From Betaproteobacteria bacterium (GTDB taxonomy: Bacteria > Pseudomonadota > Gammaproteobacteria > Burkholderiales > CAIKXV01), in NCBI GenBank assembly GCA_021298815.1, contig JAJTHE010000094.1, positions 1 to 61,497 of the forward strand: DNA of 61,497 nucleotides, given 5' to 3'. The number at the start of each line of letters is the position of its first letter. The first letter of the stretch is position 1. Below, in pieces: positions 43,464 through 52,577 of the stretch. Made by a program: the position numbers and the translations under genes. The notes under the pieces were generated by a model that saw only the letters and a list, made by a program, of their open reading frames with translations, was not told the DNA's origin and did no database searches.

Positions 43464-44506
43464 CCCCGCTGCTCCGTCTTCCACGCCCGATGCGGCCCCG
43501 CGCCCGTCGGGCGGCGGAAATCCTCCGGCACGCTCTGGTGGGTGATCTCGCGCAGCGCGCATTGCGCCACGAGCTGCTCGTCGATCCGGAACGAACGCAG
43601 GTTGGTCGAGAAGAACAGTTCGCCGCCGTCGGCCAGCAACGCATGGCACTGGCTCACCAGCCGCACATGGTCGCGCTGCACGTCCAGCACGCCGGTCATC
43701 TTCTTCGAATTCGAGAACGATGGCGGATCGAGCACGATCACCTCGTAGCGCTCGCGCGCGGCCACCGCCGTGTCCAGCCACGCCAGCGCATCGGCGCTCA
43801 CCAGCCGATGCCGGCGTGCATTCATGCCGTTCAGGGCCAGGTTGCGCGCGGTCCATGCCTGGTAGGTGTTGGACAGGTCCACCGTGGTCGACTCGTCGGA
43901 GCCCGCCCGCGCGGCATGCACGGTGAAGCTGCCGGTATAGGCGAACAGGTTGAGGAAGCGCGTGCCCGCGCCACGCTTCGCCCGCGCGGCGATGCTTTCG
44001 GCCACCATGGCGCGCATGGGCCGGTGGTCGAGGAACAGCCCGGTATCCAGGTAGGCGTCGAAGTTGACCTCGAACCGCAGGCCGGCCTCCTCCACGACGA
44101 AGACTCCGGCCTCCTCGTCATCGAGCTTCTCGTACTGCGACGTACCCCGCTGGCGCTCGCGGCGCTTCAGGTGCAGCTGCTCCGGCGGCACCCCGCACAC
44201 CTCGCAGATGCTGTCGCACACGGCGATCAGCCAGGCGGTGTAGTCCGCGTCGCTGCGCTTCCAGCCGGTGTCGATCTCCTGTACGTGGAGGTGCGTCTCG
44301 GCGCGGGGCGAAACCGTCTCGAACCAGTCGATGGCGAACGGAAACTGCGGCACGTCGCGTCCGTAGATGCGGAAGCAGGTGATGCCGCGGCGTCGCGCCC
44401 ACTTGCGCCAGTGCGCGAGGTTCTTGCGCAGGCGGTTGGTGAAGGCGGTGACGTCGGACGGGGCGTCCTGATCGGGCGTCGGGTGCGCGGCTTCATCGGG
44501 CGTCAT
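43460..44506 (-). CDS. RlmK-like class I SAM-dependent rRNA methyltransferase
   Basis: A 348-residue protein matching the C-terminal (RlmK) half of E. coli RlmKL, which makes m7G2069 in 23S rRNA. Visible motifs: FRIYGRDVPQFPFAIDWFET near the N terminus, FLDHRPMRAM, the SAM loop LNLFAYTGSFTVHAARAG, the acidic TTVDLSNTYQAWTARNL, and the catalytic motif LDPPSFSNSKKM. The THUMP/RlmL half is absent, so it is a stand-alone version. Start chosen at MTPDEAA. Confidence 0.8.
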   Translation of the reverse strand: MTPDEAAHPTPDQDAPSDVTAFTNRLRKNLAHWRKWARRRGITCFRIYGRDVPQFPFAIDWFETVSPRAETHLHVQEIDTGWKRSDADYTAWLIAVCDSICEVCGVPPEQLHLKRRERQRGTSQYEKLDDEEAGVFVVEEAGLRFEVNFDAYLDTGLFLDHRPMRAMVAESIAARAKRGAGTRFLNLFAYTGSFTVHAARAGSDESTTVDLSNTYQAWTARNLALNGMNARRHRLVSADALAWLDTAVAARERYEVIVLDPPSFSNSKKMTGVLDVQRDHVRLVSQCHALLADGGELFFSTNLRSFRIDEQLVAQCALREITHQSVPEDFRRPTGAGPHRAWKTEQRG

Positions 44507-44554
44507 GGGCGGATTATCGCGGAAGTTGCGCACGACAAGACGCCATTCTGCCGC

Positions 44555-44584
44555 TTGCCCCGGCGGCGCACCGACCGATATGAT
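44555..44584 (+). promoter_or_regulatory. Predicted vapBC promoter
   Basis: TTGCCC at 44555-44560 and TATGAT at 44579-44584, 18 nt apart, lie just upstream of the vapB start codon. The -10 is near consensus. VapBC operons are normally autorepressed at such a site, but no clear dyad is visible here. Confidence 0.4.
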
Positions 44585-44610
44585 GTGCATCGATTCTGAA
44601 GAGCATACAC

Positions 44611-44805
44611 ATGAGGACGAACATCGTCATCGACGACGAACTCATGCGGGCAACGCTCAAGGCCACCGGGCTGAAGACCAAGCGGGAAGCGGTCGAAGAA
44701 GGGCTTCGTACCTTGCTCAGGCTGAAGCAGCAGGTGGGACTGCGGAAGCTGCGCGGCAAGCACGAGTGGGTAGGGGACATCGACGGGATGAGACGCGATC
44801 GATGA
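44611..44805 (+). CDS. vapB: VapB-type antitoxin
   Basis: A 64-residue ribbon-helix-helix antitoxin: MRTNIVIDDELMRATLKATG gives the DNA-binding strand and first helix, and TKREAVEEGLRTLLRLKQQ the second. The C-terminal part (LRGKHEWVGDIDGMRRDR) should neutralise the toxin. The stop overlaps the vapC start by 4 nt, the usual arrangement. It would bind the operon promoter with VapC. Confidence 0.87.
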   Translation: MRTNIVIDDELMRATLKATGLKTKREAVEEGLRTLLRLKQQVGLRKLRGKHEWVGDIDGMRRDR

Positions 44806-45209
44806 TCTTCGTCGACTCGAGCGTGTGGGTCGACTTCTTCCGTGATCGATCCACCCCGCAGGTCGAATGGCTCGATCGCAATCTCGGCCTGGAGCCGCTC
44901 CACGTCGGAGACCTGGTCCTCGCCGAAGTGCTGCAGGGCTTCCGCGAAGACCGGGGGTTCGAGGAAGCGAGGCGCCTGCTCGGCCGCCTCGGGCAGACCG
45001 ACATCGCGGGGCAGGACATCGCGATCGAGGTTGCGCGCAACTACCGGAAGCTGCGCGGGCTCGGCGTGACGGTGCGGGGTATCGTGGACCTGCTGATTGC
45101 CACGCGCTGCGTGTCCAGCGGGTTTGGCCTGCTGCATGCAGATGGCGACTTCGATGCGTTCGAAAGGCACCTGGGGCTGCGGTCGGTGGACTGCACGGGC
45201 TCTACGTAG
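44802..45209 (+). CDS. vapC: VapC-type PIN-domain ribonuclease toxin
   Basis: A 135-residue PIN nuclease. The conserved acids are Asp5 (MIFVDSSVWVDFF), Glu in VLAEVLQGF, Asp in RGIVDLLIATRC and Asp in LLHADGDFDAFERH. VapC toxins cleave RNA, often initiator tRNA or rRNA, when the antitoxin is lost. The gene is coupled to vapB. It stands between a housekeeping-type methyltransferase and an unrelated gene, a typical isolated chromosomal module. Confidence 0.88.
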   Translation: MIFVDSSVWVDFFRDRSTPQVEWLDRNLGLEPLHVGDLVLAEVLQGFREDRGFEEARRLLGRLGQTDIAGQDIAIEVARNYRKLRGLGVTVRGIVDLLIATRCVSSGFGLLHADGDFDAFERHLGLRSVDCTGST

Positions 45210-45287
45210 CCGCGAGCACGTCCCTGTTCTGCGAAGTCCTGGCGGGGATCCGCGTTGAAGTTCGCGAGGCAACCGACGAGCGCCTGA

Positions 45288-45316
45288 TTGACCACTTGTC
45301 GGCCCAAGGCTATAAC
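45288..45316 (+). promoter_or_regulatory. Strong sigma-70 promoter with overlapping dyad
   Basis: TTGACC (45288-45293) and TATAAC (45311-45316) are separated by exactly 17 nt, the best promoter match seen in the window. CAAGG (45305-45309) and CCTTG (45316-45320) flank the -10 as an inverted repeat, so a repressor could bind there. It drives the TIM-barrel gene with a leader of about 30 nt. Confidence 0.55.
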
Positions 45317-45353
45317 CTTGCGACTCCCGCCGTGGCCGGCAAAGGAAAAGGTA

Positions 45354-46757
45354 ATGAGCGCGAACCCATTCGTTGCGATCCAGATCGGGCCGAACAGCTT
45401 CCTGGAGGAGGGCACCGACAACGTGCTCGACATCCTGCAGGAGCGTGGCGCGGTCAACGCCCTGCTGCTGGCGAGCCACTCGTTCTGCTACGGCACCGCC
45501 GGCAGGGCGCAGTACCGCTTCCCGGACCACGGGGCGCAGGAGCCCGACCACATGCAGGGCGGCTCGTTCATCCACAACCGTCCTCAGTACTACGCGAAGA
45601 CGTCGATCCGTGACTTCCGCGCGCCCGATCGCGACAGCGGCGGCATCGACATCATGGACGAGGTGGTGCCGAAGGCGACGTCCCGGGGCATGAAGGTGTA
45701 TGCGTGGATCAACGAGAGCCCGTTCGACCTGGTGTCGAAGCATGTGCCCGGCTACATCCACTGCCTGGAAGAGGACATGTGGGGCCGGAAGGCCTGGCCG
45801 GGCTGCTTCAACAACCCCGACTTCAAGGGGCTGCACCTCGGCGTGGTCGAGGAGCACGTCAAGCATTACGACCTCGCCGGCGTGGCGCTGATCTCCGAGC
45901 GACGCGGCCCGCTGGGCAACGTGCTCAACCTGGCCCACAACAGCCGCAACGGCATGCATCCGACCTGTTTCTGCCAGTACTGCCGCGCGATCGCGCGCGA
46001 GCGTGGCATTAACGTCGATCGTGCGAAGGCAGGCTACGTGGCGCTGTCCGAGTTCATCGCCAAGGCGGCCAAGAAGGAACGCCCGGTCGACGGCTATTTC
46101 GTGGAGTTCTGGCGGATCCTGCTCAATTACCCGGAGATCCTTTCGTGGGAGAAGCTGTGGACCGACGGCCAGCTGCAGCTGTACAAGGACATCTACGGCA
46201 CGGTGAAGGCCATCGACCCGAAGAAGGAGGCTGGCTTCCACATTGTGCACGTGCATTCGTTCAGCCCGCTGTACCGCGCGATCATCGACTTCTCCGAGCT
46301 CAAGCGCTACGCCGACTGGCTGAAGCCGGTGCTGTACCACAACTGCGCGGGGGTGCGGTTCCAGAACTACGTGCGTGACCTGTGCGGCGGCGTGTTCGGG
46401 GATTCCACCCCGGACAAGGTCTACCGCATGTACTACGACTTCCTCGGCTATGAAGAGGCGCCGCTCGAGGAACTGCACAAGACCGGGTTCAGCGCCGACT
46501 ACGTCTACCGAGAGACGAAACGCAGCGTCGCGGCGGTAAACGACGAGATCCCCATCTATCCCGGGATCGACGTGGACATCCCGCCGGGCCGGCCGCCGGC
46601 CCCGGAGAACAAGCGCTCAACGCCCGATGACGTGGGCGATGCGGTCAAGGCCGCCTTCCGCGGCGGCGCACGTGGCGTGGTGATCTCGCGCAAGTACTCG
46701 GAGATGTTCCTCGACAACCTCAGCGCCTGCGGAGATGCGGTGAGAAGCCTGCGCTGA
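45354..46757 (+). CDS. Putative TIM-barrel glycoside-hydrolase-like protein
   Basis: A 467-residue cytoplasmic protein. Features recall uncharacterised TIM-barrel hydrolase-like families: MDEVVPKATSRGMKVYAWIN near the N terminus, a cysteine cluster HPTCFCQYCRAIARERGI in the middle, and a late GARGVVISRKYSEM strand. Trp, His and Asp/Glu-rich loops (KVYAWINESPFD) are consistent with sugar binding. The cysteine cluster could bind metal. No signal peptide. AAGGAAAAGG precedes the ATG. Function not established. Confidence 0.55.
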   Translation: MSANPFVAIQIGPNSFLEEGTDNVLDILQERGAVNALLLASHSFCYGTAGRAQYRFPDHGAQEPDHMQGGSFIHNRPQYYAKTSIRDFRAPDRDSGGIDIMDEVVPKATSRGMKVYAWINESPFDLVSKHVPGYIHCLEEDMWGRKAWPGCFNNPDFKGLHLGVVEEHVKHYDLAGVALISERRGPLGNVLNLAHNSRNGMHPTCFCQYCRAIARERGINVDRAKAGYVALSEFIAKAAKKERPVDGYFVEFWRILLNYPEILSWEKLWTDGQLQLYKDIYGTVKAIDPKKEAGFHIVHVHSFSPLYRAIIDFSELKRYADWLKPVLYHNCAGVRFQNYVRDLCGGVFGDSTPDKVYRMYYDFLGYEEAPLEELHKTGFSADYVYRETKRSVAAVNDEIPIYPGIDVDIPPGRPPAPENKRSTPDDVGDAVKAAFRGGARGVVISRKYSEMFLDNLSACGDAVRSLR

Positions 46758-46769
46758 GGCTTCCCGCCG

Positions 46770-47756
46770 CTATTCCGCGGTCGCGCCCGAGAGTTTCACT
46801 GCCCTGCCCCACTTGTCGATCTCCGACTTGATGAAGGCCTGGAACTGCTCGGGCGTACTGGTCGCAGGTTCGAAGTTGTTGGCGATCAGCTTCTCGCGGT
46901 GACCCGGGTTGCGGATGATCTTCACGATCTCCGAGTTGAGCAGGTCGATCACGCTTCGCGGCGTGCGGGCGGGTGCCACCAGTCCGTACCAGACCGCGGC
47001 CTCGAAGCCCTTGATCCCCGACTCGTCCACGGTGGGGATGTTGGGCAGGGTACTCATGCGGGTGGCACTGGTCACGGCCAGCGCTCGCAGCTTGCCGCTC
47101 TGGACATGCGGCATCGAACCCGGCGCCGAGGCGAAGCTCAGCTGGATCTGGCCCGCGAGCAGGTCGGTGGTGGCCACCGCCGCGCCCTTGTAGGGGATGT
47201 GGACGATGTTGATCTTCGCCATGTGACGGAAGAGTTCGGTGGCCAGGTGCGCGGCGTTGCCGGTGACCGCGCCATAGTCGAGTTCGCCCGGGCGGGCCCG
47301 CGCGAGGCGGATGAGTTCCTGCAGCGTCTTCGCCGGCACCGAGGGGTGCACCACGACCACGTAAGGGGCGGTGCCCATCAGGATGATCGGCGCGAAATCC
47401 CGCACCGGATCGTAGGGCAGCTTGCTGAACAGGCTGGGATTGATCGCCAGGTTCCCCGGGCCGGCGAGGAAAAGCGTGTAGCCGTCGGGCGGTGCCTTGG
47501 CGACCATCTCCGCAGCGATGTTTCCTGCCGCACCCGGCCGGTTGTCGATCACCACAGGCTGGTTCAGCGCGGCGGAGAGGGGACTGGCGATGATGCGGCC
47601 GATCATGTCGGTGGGACCGCCCGCCGTGAGCGGGACGATGAAACGGATCGGCTTGGCAGGGAAGGACGGCTTGTCCTGTGCGTGGGCGGCGACGGCGACA
47701 AGTGCGAGGGTGCCCGCACCCGTGAGCACGCAAAAAAGCGATCGATCGAGCGACAT
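46770..47756 (-). CDS. Bug/TctC-family periplasmic substrate-binding protein
   Basis: A 328-residue receptor with signal peptide cleaved near AAHAQD. Motifs: KPIRFIVPLTAGGPTDMIGR, VIDNRPGAAGNIA and HIPYKGAAVATTDLLAG. GGGGAGGATGG overlaps the start region; an ATG one codon upstream in another frame is rejected. It is divergent from the next Bug gene across 269 bp, a region with GC-rich hairpins but no clear promoter. Confidence 0.9.
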   Translation of the reverse strand: MSLDRSLFCVLTGAGTLALVAVAAHAQDKPSFPAKPIRFIVPLTAGGPTDMIGRIIASPLSAALNQPVVIDNRPGAAGNIAAEMVAKAPPDGYTLFLAGPGNLAINPSLFSKLPYDPVRDFAPIILMGTAPYVVVVHPSVPAKTLQELIRLARARPGELDYGAVTGNAAHLATELFRHMAKINIVHIPYKGAAVATTDLLAGQIQLSFASAPGSMPHVQSGKLRALAVTSATRMSTLPNIPTVDESGIKGFEAAVWYGLVAPARTPRSVIDLLNSEIVKIIRNPGHREKLIANNFEPATSTPEQFQAFIKSEIDKWGRAVKLSGATAE

Positions 47757-48025
47757 CCATCCTCCCCTCGGGACCATGGTTCTTTGGACCGGCCCTCTGT
47801 GTTTTTCGTGCCCGGCCCTCTGGCGCGGAATGATCGTAACGCAGATCGACGCGCGCCTGCTGGAGCGGCTGGCCCGCTCCGGCCGTGCCGGCCGGGGATA
47901 CGCTAGCCGGGTGGCAGAAAAGGATTTCGTGTTTCCTGTCCCCGTGCGATTATCGATCACCGACACAGGCCACGCCAGGATGGCCGACGACGCGCTGCAC
48001 CGACAGCCGCGCAGGGAGGAGAACG

Positions 48026-49027
48026 ATGATCCGTCTCGACGATCACCCCGGGTGTGAAACCGCCACCGCGCCCCGTGTGCGAACGCGCCGCAGGCTGCTC
48101 GGCGCACTCGCCGCCGGCTCGATCGCGCCCGCAGCGATCGCCCAGCAGTCCTGGCCCAGCCGCCCGGTCACGCTGCTGTGCTGGTCGGCGCCCGGGTCGC
48201 CGGTCGACGTCTACGCGCGCGTGATGGCGAAGCTGCTCGCCGCAGAACTGGGCCAGCCGTTCGTCGTCGAGAACCGCGTCGGCGCGAGCGGGCTGATCAT
48301 GATGAACACGCTGGTGAAGGCGGCGCCGAACGGCTACACGATCGCCGCAGCGACCACCACGCTGGCGACGCTGTTCGGCGAGCCCGCCGCCAGCTTCAAG
48401 CCTGAAGACCTTGCGCCGATCGCGCGCTCGCAGCTCGACCCCTACGCGCTGGTCGTGCACAGCTCGACGCCATTCCGCAACCTCGACGAGTTCGTCGCCT
48501 TCGGCCGGAAGAAGCCCGAGTACCTCTCGGTTGGCGGGCCATTCGCCATGAGCTCGCACCGCGTGGCCTGGGAACTGTTCTCCGAGACCGCGAAGATCCG
48601 AACCACCTGGATTCCGTACCCCGGCGGCGGGCCGGCGCTCACCGCCATCGCCGGCGGCCAGGTCGAGGCGGTGGCGACCAACCCCGGCAACGTGAAGGCC
48701 TTCGTCGCCGCCGGCAAGGTGCGCGTGCTCGCCGTGTCGTCGCAGCAGCGGCTCGAGGACTTCCCCGGCGTGCCGACCTATCGCGAGCGCGGCTGGGATG
48801 TCGTGCGCTACCAGTGGCGCGGCCTGATCGCGCGGGCCGGCACGCCGGCGCCGATCATCGAGCGGCTCGCGGCAGCGGTCCAGCGCGTGCAGCAGGGACC
48901 GGAGTGGCGTGCCTACCTGCGCCAGGAGTCCCAGCTCGACGGGTTCCAGGGCCCGGAGGCATTCCGCGCCCAGATCGCGCAGGACCGGCAGGAGATCGAT
49001 GCCCTGAAGAAGCGGCTAGGTCTCTGA
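48026..49027 (+). CDS. Bug-family periplasmic binding protein, probable Tat substrate
   Basis: A 333-residue receptor. The signal contains RTRRRLLGALAAG, a twin-arginine-like motif, and cleaves near AAIAQQ. The first loop is RPVTLLCWSAPGSPVDVYAR and the later loop is WIPYPGGGPALTAIAGG, where the usual YKG is YPG. This marks a distinct Bug subgroup. GGGAGGAG precedes the ATG. The TauD-like dioxygenase 35 nt downstream suggests both act on one sulfonate- or carboxylate-type compound. Confidence 0.85.
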   Translation: MIRLDDHPGCETATAPRVRTRRRLLGALAAGSIAPAAIAQQSWPSRPVTLLCWSAPGSPVDVYARVMAKLLAAELGQPFVVENRVGASGLIMMNTLVKAAPNGYTIAAATTTLATLFGEPAASFKPEDLAPIARSQLDPYALVVHSSTPFRNLDEFVAFGRKKPEYLSVGGPFAMSSHRVAWELFSETAKIRTTWIPYPGGGPALTAIAGGQVEAVATNPGNVKAFVAAGKVRVLAVSSQQRLEDFPGVPTYRERGWDVVRYQWRGLIARAGTPAPIIERLAAAVQRVQQGPEWRAYLRQESQLDGFQGPEAFRAQIAQDRQEIDALKKRLGL

Positions 49028-49062
49028 GCACTCGCGCGCGCCCATCACATCCGGAGGCAATC

Positions 49063-50004
49063 GTGTCCACCACTGCCAACATCCCGTCCGCCGACCCTTG
49101 CACGATCACGCCGCTCGCGCCGGCGCTGGGCGCGCGCATCGACGGCCTGCGCCTCGACGCGATCGACGACGCGGGCATCGCCACGATCCGGCGCGCGCTG
49201 CTGGACCACTCGGTGCTGCTGATCCCCGGACAGACGCTCACCGATCCGCAGCTGATCGCCTTCGGCAGGCGCATCGGCGACCTGGACGTCTCCCCGCTCG
49301 CCTATGTCGACGGGCAGCGCGAGCGCGAGCACCCGGAGGTGCTGATCGTCTCCAATGTGAAGCGCGACGGGCAGCCGATCGGCGTGCTCGGCGACGCCGA
49401 AGTGGTCTGGCATTCGGACAACTCGTACCGCGAGACCCCGCTCAGCTACAGCCTGCTGTACGCGGTGGAACTCCCACCCTCGGGCGGGGAGACCTGCTTC
49501 GCCAGCATGTACCTCGCCTGGGCGACGCTGCCGGCAGACCTGAAGGCGCGCGTGGACGGCCTGGAGATCAAGCACGACATGACCTACAACAGCGCCGGCG
49601 TGCTGCGCCGGGGCTTCAGCCATGTCACTGACCCGGTGACCGCGCCCGGGCCGTGGCATCCGGTCGTGCGCACGCATCCGGAGACGGGGCATGATGCGCT
49701 GTACCTCGGGCGGCGTCCGAACGCGTATGCGCGCGGGCTGGCCATCGAGGAATCAGAGGCGCTCATCGATGCGCTGTGGGCGCACGCGACCGGCGAGCGG
49801 TTCACCTGGTGCCATCGCTGGCAACTGGGCGACGTGCTGATCTGGGATAACCGGTGCGTGATGCATCGGCGGAACGGGTTCGATCCGGAGGCGCGGCGGA
49901 TCATGCATCGGTTGCAGTTCACTGGGGACCGGCCGGAGCGGCGGGGCGAGGCGGCGGCGCGTGCGCCGCATCCGCGGATCCACGGCCTGCTTTCACGGGA
50001 ATAG
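49063..50004 (+). CDS. TauD/TfdA-family Fe(II)/2-oxoglutarate dioxygenase
   Basis: A 313-residue dioxygenase. The iron triad is His117 and Asp119 (VVWHSDNSYRE) and His268 (NRCVMHRRNGF). The 2-oxoglutarate arginine should be in FDPEARRIMHRLQF. Relatives hydroxylate taurine, 2,4-D or other acids and release sulfite or phenols. GTG start with GGAGG six bases upstream. It probably works with the coupled Bug receptor. Confidence 0.87.
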   Translation: MSTTANIPSADPCTITPLAPALGARIDGLRLDAIDDAGIATIRRALLDHSVLLIPGQTLTDPQLIAFGRRIGDLDVSPLAYVDGQREREHPEVLIVSNVKRDGQPIGVLGDAEVVWHSDNSYRETPLSYSLLYAVELPPSGGETCFASMYLAWATLPADLKARVDGLEIKHDMTYNSAGVLRRGFSHVTDPVTAPGPWHPVVRTHPETGHDALYLGRRPNAYARGLAIEESEALIDALWAHATGERFTWCHRWQLGDVLIWDNRCVMHRRNGFDPEARRIMHRLQFTGDRPERRGEAAARAPHPRIHGLLSRE

Positions 50005-50094
50005 CGTGCCTCGGCAGGCGAAGCCGCACCTCGCCAGCCGGTCCGTACGAGAGGAAGCGCAACGGGGTACCAGGCACTGACTGGAGTGTACGGA

Positions 50095-50757
50095 CTAGTT
50101 CTCGTGGACTACCGGCCTGGCAGCAGTCGACCCGCAGCCGCTATCCCGGGCAAACCGCTGCCAGCGCTCGGTGGCGCCCTTCCTCTGCTCGTCCGACAGT
50201 TCGCGGCCTATCACCTCCTGGCCTGTGGCCGCATTCGGGAAGCGGTAGTACGCGGCCAGGCTGACCCAGTAATAGGCCTCGACGTAGTCCTGTCGTACAT
50301 GCTCGCCGTCGAAGTAGGACCTGGCGAGCGCGTTCTGGGCCCAGGCGTTGCAATTGTTGGCCGCGCGTGTCCACCAGCGCACGGCTTCTGCCGGGTTCCG
50401 CGGGACGCCAGTGCCGTTGAAATGCAGGTTTCCGATGAAGACCTGCGCTGACGAGACTTCCTTCTCCGCAGCGCTGCGGATCAACTTCAATCCCTCCGGC
50501 TCGTTCGGCTCGAGGCCAGGCGCTCCATAGGTGAGCATGCCGGCATAGAACTCGCACCATCCGTCTCCCGTGTCCCGCAGGCATTGCAGGGCGATGTCTC
50601 TCGCGTTCTTGAAGTCCTTTCGATCCAGGAACATGCGGACGTCACCTGGGCGCAGCGCCCGCTGCTTGATCTCGACGCCTCCGGACCTGAACTGGATCTG
50701 CGCGAGCGACCCGGAAGACGCAAGAACCAAAAGCAGGAAAAGACAGAGTGTTCTCAT
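50095..50757 (-). CDS. Secreted Sel1-like repeat protein
   Basis: A 220-residue protein with a signal peptide (LCLFLLLVLASSGSLAQ). Two to three Sel1-like repeats run from about residue 75 to 170: MLTYGAPGLEPNEPEGLKLI, GNLHFNGTGVPRNPAEAVRW, RSYFDGEHVRQDYVEAYYW. Sel1 repeats form helical scaffolds for protein contacts in the envelope. Cysteines at about 81, 91 and 158 could form disulfides. The start is MRTLCLFL rather than the upstream ATG. Confidence 0.75.
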   Translation of the reverse strand: MRTLCLFLLLVLASSGSLAQIQFRSGGVEIKQRALRPGDVRMFLDRKDFKNARDIALQCLRDTGDGWCEFYAGMLTYGAPGLEPNEPEGLKLIRSAAEKEVSSAQVFIGNLHFNGTGVPRNPAEAVRWWTRAANNCNAWAQNALARSYFDGEHVRQDYVEAYYWVSLAAYYRFPNAATGQEVIGRELSDEQRKGATERWQRFARDSGCGSTAARPVVHEN

Positions 50758-50859
50758 GTGCTCGACCAAGGGCTTCGAAGAAGGTAATCGACTCGCCGCT
50801 GTCAAGCGGCCCCCGTCGCAGCGCATGCGGCAGTCTCCCGCCTGGCTGCGCGCTCGCGC

Positions 50860-52317
50860 TCACTGCATTTGCAGCATCCTGATTGCCGTTTCCATCGCGA
50901 AATCGGGCCCGCCCTTGTCGGGCAATTCGGTCGATGGGGCCGACCGTTCCGTGATGACCACGTCGGGCGTGACGCCCGAGCCATCGATCGCCTTGCCACT
51001 CGGGCGATACATGCCTGCGTTGGCCACGATGAGTCCATCGCCGCCCTTCAGTGTGAAGATCGTCCTGATCAAGCCGACACCCGCGGTATTCGACCCCATG
51101 ACCGTTGCACGCTTGTGGTCCTGGAGTGCTCCGGCGAGCGCTTCCGCGCCCGACGCCGTGGTTTCGCTGACCAGTACGACCATGCGGGCAGTCTTCGTCT
51201 CCGCGGGCAATCTCGCGTAGGGAGTCTTCTGTCCCGGGAACACGTAGAACATCGGCAACGCAAGGAGCGTCAGCGAGCTATCCGCAGCTCGACCCTTCGT
51301 TTGCAGGACAAGGGCCTTCTCGGGCAGGAACGCAGCTGCGATTCCGACGATGACGGGGAGCATGCCGCCGGTACTGGCACGCAGGTCGAGAACGATACTC
51401 CTGAGCGGACCGCCCGAGGCCAGTGCCAGTTCCGCCAGCCCATTGCTGAGCTTCCGCATTGCATCGATATCGAACTCTGCGATGCGAACCAGCGCGAGAC
51501 CGGGCTCGATCAACCGTGTGCTGAACGTGTCTCGCTTGATGACCTCCCGAGTCAGTACGATCGAGCGCAGCCCTGAGGTTGCGCCGTCGCGAAGCGTGAT
51601 GTGGACGCTGGATCCGGGTACTCCGCGCAACAGGTGAACGACCTCACTGAGGGGCACCCCCGCAAGGTCGACATCGTCGATGTGCGTCAGGACATCGCCG
51701 TTCTTGAGGCCTGCGCGCGCCGCAGGCGTCCCCTCGATCGGCGCCACCACGCGCGCCTCGTGCTCCGCCTCTGCGAGTTCCACGCCGATTCCGGCGATCC
51801 CGGAACTGCTCGCGCGCATTCCCCGGACCTGGCGTACATCCAGATACGACGATTCCCGGTTGAGCGTGCCCACCATGCCCCTGATGCATTGCTCGGAACC
51901 GATGCTCAAATCCCCCTCCGTGCGCAGGGCGCGTGCGCGCGCCAGCGCGGCGGCGATCGCCCGTCTGCCGGCCTCCGGATCAGCTTCTCCGGGATGGGGC
52001 TCCTTCAGCGCAGACAGGCAGCCCTGCTCCAGCGCACTCCGGGAGATCTGCTGATGGTAGTTCGTCTGGATGACGCTCATCGCCTGCTCGATCCGCTGCA
52101 TGTCGATGGCGGACGAGGGGGTGGTCGCTTTCGCGCCTGGAGCAGGTTGCGCTGGAGGCGATGTCGTTACGGCCAGTACGGGCGCAGCCTGGAGCGGCAT
52201 GAAGAGGCAGCCGACCAGGACGATACAAGTCAATCGCAGAGCATGAGTTGCGGCATTCGGAGTCCTGAAAGCGCTCTTCGGCTCAGGCACGCGCCCTCGT
52301 TGGCTACCTTCGGTCAT
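50860..52317 (-). CDS. S41/CtpA-like peptidase with PDZ domain, catalytic Lys missing
   Basis: A 485-residue secreted or anchored protein (hydrophobic residues about 28-48). A PDZ domain spans about 170-250 (GIGVELAEAEHEARVVAPIE; AARAGLKNGDVLTHIDDVDL), and the S41 core about 260-460. The serine motif is SETTASGAEALAGAL with Ser389. The lysine of the TFGKG motif is replaced: NTAGVGLIRT has Val414. A Ser-Lys peptidase without the lysine should be inactive or use another base. It could act as a scaffold or adaptor. The 102-bp gap to the Sel1 gene is otherwise empty. Confidence 0.72.
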   Translation of the reverse strand: MTEGSQRGRVPEPKSAFRTPNAATHALRLTCIVLVGCLFMPLQAAPVLAVTTSPPAQPAPGAKATTPSSAIDMQRIEQAMSVIQTNYHQQISRSALEQGCLSALKEPHPGEADPEAGRRAIAAALARARALRTEGDLSIGSEQCIRGMVGTLNRESSYLDVRQVRGMRASSSGIAGIGVELAEAEHEARVVAPIEGTPAARAGLKNGDVLTHIDDVDLAGVPLSEVVHLLRGVPGSSVHITLRDGATSGLRSIVLTREVIKRDTFSTRLIEPGLALVRIAEFDIDAMRKLSNGLAELALASGGPLRSIVLDLRASTGGMLPVIVGIAAAFLPEKALVLQTKGRAADSSLTLLALPMFYVFPGQKTPYARLPAETKTARMVVLVSETTASGAEALAGALQDHKRATVMGSNTAGVGLIRTIFTLKGGDGLIVANAGMYRPSGKAIDGSGVTPDVVITERSAPSTELPDKGGPDFAMETAIRMLQMQ

Positions 52318-52513
52318 CGTTCCCCCGCCGTCACTCTACCTGCCTGCCAGCACGATCCTCAATACCGAGCGTTCGAAACATCAGCCTCTGCCAGCTCGCG
52401 ACACGGCGCGACTCATGTGGCGGGCCGAAGGCGGTCCTGAAACATCAAGCTGTTGAATCGCGAAGTCTCGTCCAAGAAGTGGTTCCCAGGCTACAGCGCC
52501 ACTCGCACTGCCT

Positions 52514-52577
52514 GCTCAACGTCTGAATCAAGGCGCGTGCCGCTTGCCGGCACGTCCGCTTGAACGACCAGTCAGGG
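52514..52577 (-). repeat. attC-like integron recombination site (64 bp)
   Basis: Read on the minus strand the element starts CCCTGAC and ends ACGTTGAGC, the GTTRRRY core of attC. Inside, CGTGCCG and CGGCACG form a perfect stem, flanked by TTCAAG and CTTGATTC arms as in classical attC sites. It has exactly the same length and end sequence (TCAGACGTTGARCAG) as the site at 60728-60791. Its left half encodes the last residues of the RHH gene. The remaining gap (52318-52513) shows nothing else. Confidence 0.55.

Noticed and set aside
50005..50094. GTCCGTAC/GTACGGAC inverted repeat after the Sel1 gene as another attC
   Set aside because: No GTTRRRY core or RYYYAAC box. It is a simple long-loop inverted repeat between convergent genes.
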